Of a stretch of DNA of 55,865 bases, positions 51,959-55,865 are shown in pieces. The notes beneath the pieces are model-generated. The model did no database searches. It was not told the DNA's origin and saw only the letters and a program-made list of their open reading frames with translations. Origin of the DNA: Halonatronomonas sp964558325 (GTDB lineage Bacteria; Bacillota; Halanaerobiia; Halanaerobiales; Halarsenatibacteraceae); assembly GCA_964558325.1 (NCBI GenBank), contig CAZLCX010000012.1, positions 1-55,865 of the forward strand, given 5' to 3'. Numbering within the stretch: position 1 is the first letter of the stretch; each line of letters opens with the position of its first letter. The translations under genes and the position numbers were made by a program.

Positions 51959-52918
51959 GTGGAAAAAGCAGGAAGTAAAAGAAATCTTAAATATATAATT
52001 CAGTTTTTAGGAAAATTTAAAGCAGGAATTGGACTGCTGGCTCTGGTTATAGTCATGTCGGTTTTAAGTGATAGATTTTTAACATTTCCTAATCTGTTCA
52101 ATGTCTTTCGCCAGGTTTCAATTATGGGGATAATGGCAGTCGGTATGACAATGGTTATTTTATCCCAGGGGATTGATTTATCTGTTGGCTCTCTGCTGGC
52201 ATTAAGTGGTGCTGTTACTGCAGGAGTTATGACCGGTGAGGGCAGTATGATTCTGGCGATTTTAGCAGGACTTGCTGTTGGTACCGGACTAGGTTTATTT
52301 AATGGTTTGATGATTTCAAAGGCTAATTTGCCTGATTTTATAGTTACGCTGGCGATGATGAGTATTGCCCGGGGCTTAACCCTGGTCTATACTGGAGGCA
52401 GGCCGATTTCAGGGTTTGATCCGGCTTTCAGGATAATTGGCGGCGGGAGAGTTGGTAGAGTGCCTGTTCCAGTTATTATCTTTCTTGTAATAATTGTAAT
52501 TGGTTATCTGATATTAAATAAGACTACCTTTGGTAGATATATATATGCTGTTGGCGGCAACAAACAGGCAGCCAGACTGGCCGGTATTAATACCGACAGG
52601 ATTAAGTTGAAGGTTTATGCAATCAGTGGTTTTTTAGCTGGAGTAAGTGGTATTATTTTAACTTCAAGATTAAATTCTGCTCAGCCGACAGCTGGAGTTG
52701 CCTATGAGCTGGATGTAATTGCCATGGTAGTTCTTGGAGGAACCAGTCTGGCTGGCGGTAAGGGTTCTGTTGGTGGAACTTTAATCGGTGCTTTAATAAT
52801 TGGAGTGTTAAATAATAGTCTTAATCTGTTAGGTGTTGCTTCCTTTTATCAGGAAGTGGCAAAGGGATTGGTTATCCTGGTCGCGGTCTTGCTGGATAGT
52901 CTTCAGCACCGGGACTGA
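51959..52918 (+). CDS. rbsC: Ribose ABC transporter permease
   Basis: About 319 residues, eight or more membrane segments; Q-G-I-D-L-S-V-G-S-L-L-A-L and the family loop G-G-N-K-Q-A-A-R-L-A-G-I-N are RbsC hallmarks. Starts at GTG 51959, 9 nt after AGGAGG; an in-frame TTG lies too close at 51953. The rbsA stop overlaps this region. Confidence 0.94.
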   Translation: MEKAGSKRNLKYIIQFLGKFKAGIGLLALVIVMSVLSDRFLTFPNLFNVFRQVSIMGIMAVGMTMVILSQGIDLSVGSLLALSGAVTAGVMTGEGSMILAILAGLAVGTGLGLFNGLMISKANLPDFIVTLAMMSIARGLTLVYTGGRPISGFDPAFRIIGGGRVGRVPVPVIIFLVIIVIGYLILNKTTFGRYIYAVGGNKQAARLAGINTDRIKLKVYAISGFLAGVSGIILTSRLNSAQPTAGVAYELDVIAMVVLGGTSLAGGKGSVGGTLIGALIIGVLNNSLNLLGVASFYQEVAKGLVILVAVLLDSLQHRD

Positions 52919-52961
52919 GATAATATAGATAGCTTGAAAAAATTAAAGGGGGTAATATTAA

Positions 52962-53908
52962 ATGAAGAAATTTGTTGCTCTGGTAGCTGTAATCTCAGTC
53001 ATGTTGGTAGCAGGTTTTGCCGGTAATGTTGAGGCTCAAGATTATGAGATTGGACTTGCTGTCTCTACGCTTGACAATCCATTCTTTGTTGATTTAGCTG
53101 ATGGCGCCGAAGAGGCTGCAGAAGAACATGGAGTTGATCTGACTGTTGTTGATGCCGGTGATGATGCTTCAACTCAGATGAGTAGTGTGGAAGATTTAGT
53201 AGTCCAGGGGATGGATTTGATTATGATTAACCCTGTAGATGGCGATGCTATTGTTCCTGCAATTGAAGAAGCTGATATGATGGACATTCCAGTTATAACA
53301 GTTGATAGAGAGTCTGCAACTGAGGTGGCAGTTCATATTGCTTCTGACAATGTTGAAGGTGGCCGGATGGCAGCTGAATATATGGCTGAAATGTTAGATA
53401 ATGAAGGTAGAGTTATTGAGCTTGAGGGTATTTCAGGAACTTCAGCCGCCAGAGAAAGAGGCGAAGGTTTTAATGAAGTTATGGATGAAATTGATGGCAT
53501 AGAAATTATTGCTCGTCAACCAGCTGATTTTAGTAGATCTGATGGTATGAGCGTTATGGAAGACTTATTGGAGGCTCATGAAGATATAGATGCTGNNNNN
53601 NNNNNNNNNNNNNNNNNNNNNNNNNNNNNNNNNNNNNNNNNNNNNNNNNNNNNNNNNNNNNNNNNNNNNNNNNNNNNNNNNNNNNNNNNNNNNNNGATGC
53701 TGCAGACCTTTCTGATGAGATTATGGTTGTTGGTTTTGATGCTATTGATGACGCTTTAGAAGCTATTGACGAGGGTACTCTATCAGCTACAATTGCCCAG
53801 CAGCCAAAAGAAATGGGTAGGTTAGCTGTTGAGAATGCAGTTCAGCTATTAGATGGTGAAGAGGTTGATGAATTTGTGCCAGTACCTCTTGAGTTGATTA
53901 CCGAGTAA
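52962..53908 (+). CDS. rbsB: D-ribose-binding periplasmic protein, interrupted by an assembly gap
   Basis: Signal peptide (K-K-F-V-A-L-V-A-V-I-S-V-M-L-V-A-G-F-A-G), then E-I-G-L-A-V-S-T-L-D-N-P-F-F and V-D-R-E-S as in RbsB. The gap at 53596-53695 falls where RbsB proteins have an N-D-E-M-A-L-G-type sugar contact region of about 18-19 residues. Both sides are sound: before it E-D-I-D-A, after it D-A-A-D-L-S-D-E-I-M-V-V-G-F-D. With 100 N the two sides are out of frame; a gap of 3n+2 bases restores it, so the placeholder length is not real. I annotate one gene. Confidence 0.9.
53596..53695. other. Assembly gap (100 N) inside rbsB
   Basis: Placeholder of exactly 100 N. The sequence on both sides of it includes GATGCTG, a 7-bp direct repeat, which is a likely reason the assembly broke. 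Confidence 0.95.
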
Positions 53909-53957
53909 GTTTGATTAGTAAAGTTTTTTATTCTTAGAGTTAATATAGTTTTGACTG

Positions 53958-53988
53958 GCTGGCGGCCTGGAAGGGCTGCCGGCTTTTT
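53958..53988 (+). terminator. Terminator of the ribose operon
   Basis: 10-bp stem (GCTGGCGGCC / GGCTGCCGGC, two G-T pairs), loop of six, and TTTTT. Confidence 0.9.
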
Positions 53989-54108
53989 GTTTTGCTGTAT
54001 AATTAAAGTTTGCTGATATGTTATAAAAAAATCCCCTGGCCAGTCTCTGGGTTCTGGTAGTTCATCATCAAGTTTTAAGCCTAATAATTTAAGAACAGTG
54101 ATGACTAA

Positions 54109-54165
54109 TTAAAGGCGGCCTTCCTGCTGATATTTGTTAATGATCTTTTTTGTAGAAACTGTCAT
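54109..54165 (-). other. Possible short remnant reading frame, uncertain
   Basis: On the minus strand an ATG at 54165 with a good AAGGAG site gives 18 codons (M-T-V-S-T-K-K-I-I-N-K-Y-Q-Q-E-G-R-L) then TAA at 54111-54109; translation in the same frame past the stop gives a further protein-like run (L-K-L-L-G-L-K-L-D-D-E-L-P-E-P-R-D-W). It may be the ruin of a small gene. Nothing else is visible between 53989 and 54290. Confidence 0.25.
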
Positions 54166-54292
54166 TTTAGCTAACTCCTTATTTAGATCTTGTCCAATTT
54201 TAATTATATCAGGATATGGTTAATAATTTAATAAATAGAGAACATTAATTGCTAGTATAATATTCATTATTTAAGTATAATACTTGCATAAA

Positions 54293-54350
54293 GACTTTGT
54301 GAAATATGCAAAGAGATAGGAGCAGGTAACCGTCGGGTATGGAGGGGGTC
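54293..54350 (+). repeat. 58-bp conserved element, copy B
   Basis: Ungapped match to 9802-9859 (48/58). Differences cluster in four small patches and one single base, and the 18-base core GCAGGTAACCGTCGGGTA is unchanged. It sits about 150 bp before the phage replication remnant. See the first copy for structure. Confidence 0.6.
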
Positions 54351-54497
54351 TATGGTGGACTTTTGAATATTTATCCAGATGGTAAAAAAGTTTGATTAGT
54401 GGTTGCAATATAATTCACTATCTAATATAATGAGATGGTAGTTTGAAAATACTGCTAATTATGAACAAATATATTATTAAATGGGGGAGATTATTTG

Positions 54498-55233
54498 TTG
54501 GAGGAGAAGATACCTGGTGGATATATTCTGCTGAGCAGGAATATTATAGAGAGCGATATTTTTTATAAACCGCCTCTCTATTTAAATTAAAGGTATGGAT
54601 ATATCTGCTTGAAAGAGCACAATTTAAGGAATATAAGAAACTGAAGCGGGGGCAGTTATTTACCAGTATTCCGGCGATTATGGAGGCCGGTTATCATATA
54701 GTTTATATGGTTGGTAATAGGAAAGAATTCCCTCTAAATCCAGGGTGAGAAGTGCGATTAATTGGTTGAAAAATCCAGTCAGGTTAATGAATCCGACTGC
54801 TCAGCCGATGATTGAAACTGTGAAGGCGACCCAGGGGATGTTAGTAACTATTTTGAATTATGATCGCTATTAGACTCCAGTTATTTATGAGTATGAGGAT
54901 GCGGATACTGCTAATCATCGGGAATGGCAGGAACAGAAACAGGCAAGTCGTGAGCAGTTGCAGCCGGCAGGGCCTATAAATAAGAAGACGGCAAGACTTC
55001 AGGATTCTTATTACAGGGTTTTTGAAAATGAGCTGCGGCCCCATCAGGAGATTGTTTTAAATTATTATTTGAAGCTTGGAATGACTGTTCCTGTGCTGGA
55101 GGAGGCTTTTGTTCAAACCTATAATAGTAATTCGAGGAAGTTTAATTATATTATAAGTATTTTGGATAAATGGAATGAATATGGTGTGAAGACTCTGAAG
55201 GATGTTGAGCCAGCTAATGAGCGGATCAGGTAG
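54498..55233 (+). pseudogene. Decayed phage replication gene (DnaD-like replisome organiser)
   Basis: Three frames join to one protein. From TTG 54498 (after GGGGGAG): I-P-G-G-Y-I-L-L-S-R-N-I-I-E-S-D-I-F-Y-K-P-P-L-Y, to a stop at 54588 after a frameshift. In another frame: V-W-I-Y-L-L-E-R-A-Q-F-K ... K-R-G-Q-L-F-T-S-I. A second shift near 54745 leads to A-I-N-W-L-K-N-P...M-L-V-T-I-L-N-Y-D-R-Y, an in-frame TAG at 54871, then a DnaD domain (F-N-Y-I-I-S-I-L-D-K-W-N-E-Y-G-V-K-T-L-K-D-V) to TAG 55231. This order (winged-helix-like start, K-R-G-Q-L, N-Y-D, DnaD) is that of phage replisome organisers. At least three lesions mean it is dead, the last trace of a prophage or plasmid. Confidence 0.85.
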
Positions 55234-55394
55234 GAGTATGTGAAGGTTAATGGTTAGTTTGTAATTTAGGGGTTTATTTTATCAATAGTTATAAATAATC
55301 AAATAGAGTTTTAAAATAGGTATTTTTTCTTATATTTTTGCAGGATATTTATCTTTGATGGCGAATATTTATTATAAGGCGTAAAACTTAATAT

Positions 55395-55475
55395 TTTGGC
55401 AAAATTACTGAAAGGTAATGACGCAAAGCTATGGGTCTGTAGATAGTTTATCGATGACTGCCAGGCTGCAAATTA
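55395..55475 (+). promoter_or_regulatory. c-di-GMP-I (GEMM-I) riboswitch
   Basis: The core is very recognisable: GGCAAAA, a P2 hairpin with GAAA tetraloop (ATTACT-GAAA-GGTAAT), then GACGCAAAGCTATGGGTCT, and a 3' part with CTGCCAGGCTGC. These are the nucleotides that bind c-di-GMP in GEMM-I aptamers. A terminator hairpin begins 14 bp later and a lipoprotein gene follows at 55648, so ligand binding should control transcription read-through. The window encodes two c-di-GMP turnover proteins (5600, 8280). Confidence 0.9.
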
Positions 55476-55488
55476 GTAAGGTTTCTTG

Positions 55489-55518
55489 ACTACTGCAGTT
55501 TATTTGCAGTAGTTTTTA
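55489..55518 (+). terminator. Riboswitch expression-platform terminator
   Basis: 9-bp perfect stem ACTACTGCA / TGCAGTAGT with a 7-nt loop, then a T-run (TTTTATTTTT). It lies between the c-di-GMP aptamer and the lipoprotein gene. Confidence 0.85.
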
Positions 55519-55647
55519 TTTTTAAAACATAGCAAAAAGATTTTATAAAATATTTATAGAAATAGTTTAAATATGTAAAGTTTATTGTGGATTTTACATA
55601 AATATATTTAGTTTAGTCAAAAAAACATATGAAGAGGAGTGAAAACA

Positions 55648-55865
55648 ATGAGATTTAAGAAGATGATGCTGCTGGGTTTTGTACTTATTCTAGTTGTCGG
55701 CCTGACTGGCTGTGATAACTGGCAGACTGGCATTGATGAGGTCGAGGATGCTACCGGTCCATCCTGGGATATGGATCTTTCGATTCCACTGCTGCCGGCA
55801 ACTACAGTTGATGTCGGGAAGGAGATTGCTGAGGAGTTGGGTGAGGATCTTGATACTGATGAAGA
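55648..55865 (+). CDS. Lipoprotein, function unknown (cut by the window end)
   Basis: ATG 55648 with GAGGAG ahead. M-R-F-K-K, hydrophobic core, lipobox L-T-G-C at residues 19-22, then an acidic region (D-E-V-E-D, T-V-D-V-G-K-E-I-A-E-E-L-G-E-D). 72 residues are visible before the edge. It is under the c-di-GMP riboswitch, so it is probably a surface protein tied to attachment or motility; no family can be named from the part seen. Confidence 0.75.
   Translation, partial: MRFKKMMLLGFVLILVVGLTGCDNWQTGIDEVEDATGPSWDMDLSIPLLPATTVDVGKEIAEELGEDLDTDE

Noticed and set aside
54109..54165. Real small gene on the minus strand
   Set aside because: Only 18 codons with one good ribosome site; kept as an uncertain remnant, not as a gene.
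54300..54330. Short coding frame (GTG start) in the 58-bp element
   Set aside because: Copy B has a stop after six codons; the conserved core is not read in the same protein frame by both copies.

Overview
The window is AT-rich DNA from a strictly anaerobic, fermentative low-GC Firmicute. The gene set fits the Halanaerobiales best: trimeric and sensory [FeFe] hydrogenases, Hdr/Flx electron-transfer genes, an MttB-family methyltransferase, many c-di-GMP proteins and frequent TTG/GTG starts with strong Shine-Dalgarno sites. That placement is inference; no rRNA or marker gene is present. Two runs of exactly 100 N (28066-28165 and 53596-53695) are assembly gaps, the second inside the ribose-binding protein gene.

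Layout. 1-2970: end of a possible APS-kinase gene, a SpoVB/MurJ-type flippase and a sulfotransferase. 3000-9780: a signalling block with a chemoreceptor, a broken chemoreceptor tail, a dCache-GGDEF-EAL protein and a PAS-GGDEF-HD-GYP protein. 10146-14626: a secreted PPC-like protein, a FlgN/FliT-like coiled coil, a UPF0104 membrane protein, and a glycosyltransferase fused to a phosphoesterase-like domain whose metal-binding motifs are all altered. 14772-19791: oligopeptide-type ABC binding protein and two permeases, without ATPases, followed by an MttB-family protein. 19831-22511: a C45-type acyltransferase/peptidase (minus) and a beta-lactamase-family protein (plus). 22647-27975: a trimeric [FeFe] hydrogenase hydC-hydB-hydA in which HydB is fused to a GltD-like NAD(P)H/FAD module. 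28263-31134: a membrane GDPD and an acyltransferase (minus).

31440-41690 (minus) is the most striking region. It is one tightly packed ten-gene operon: hdrB-hdrC-hdrA-flxD-flxC-flxB-flxA, then a soluble two-subunit fumarate-reductase-like pair and an SLC13 dicarboxylate transporter. It has a near-consensus promoter, an 18-bp Rex-type operator just downstream of it and a terminator at the far end. I read it as an NADH-using, probably electron-bifurcating Hdr-Flx complex coupled to fumarate reduction, either through a thiol/disulfide pair or by direct contact.

42699-47835 (minus) is a second hydrogenase operon: thioredoxin-like ferredoxin, PAS-containing sensory [FeFe] hydrogenase, SpoIIE-type phosphatase, a second ferredoxin, a group-B-like [FeFe] hydrogenase and a small unknown protein. 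It looks like a hydrogen- or redox-sensing module. Divergent from it, 48072-53908 (plus) is a ribose operon (LacI regulator, rbsK, rbsD, rbsA, rbsC, rbsB) with a clear promoter and palindromic operator. The right end (54000-55865) holds a decayed phage replication gene, a second copy of an unexplained 58-bp element also found at 9802, and a c-di-GMP-I riboswitch with terminator in front of a lipoprotein gene cut by the window edge.

Together the region links redox balance (NADH, ferredoxin, H2, fumarate) with surface and c-di-GMP signalling. The two hydrogenase loci and the Hdr-Flx-fumarate locus would draw on the same NADH and ferredoxin pools.
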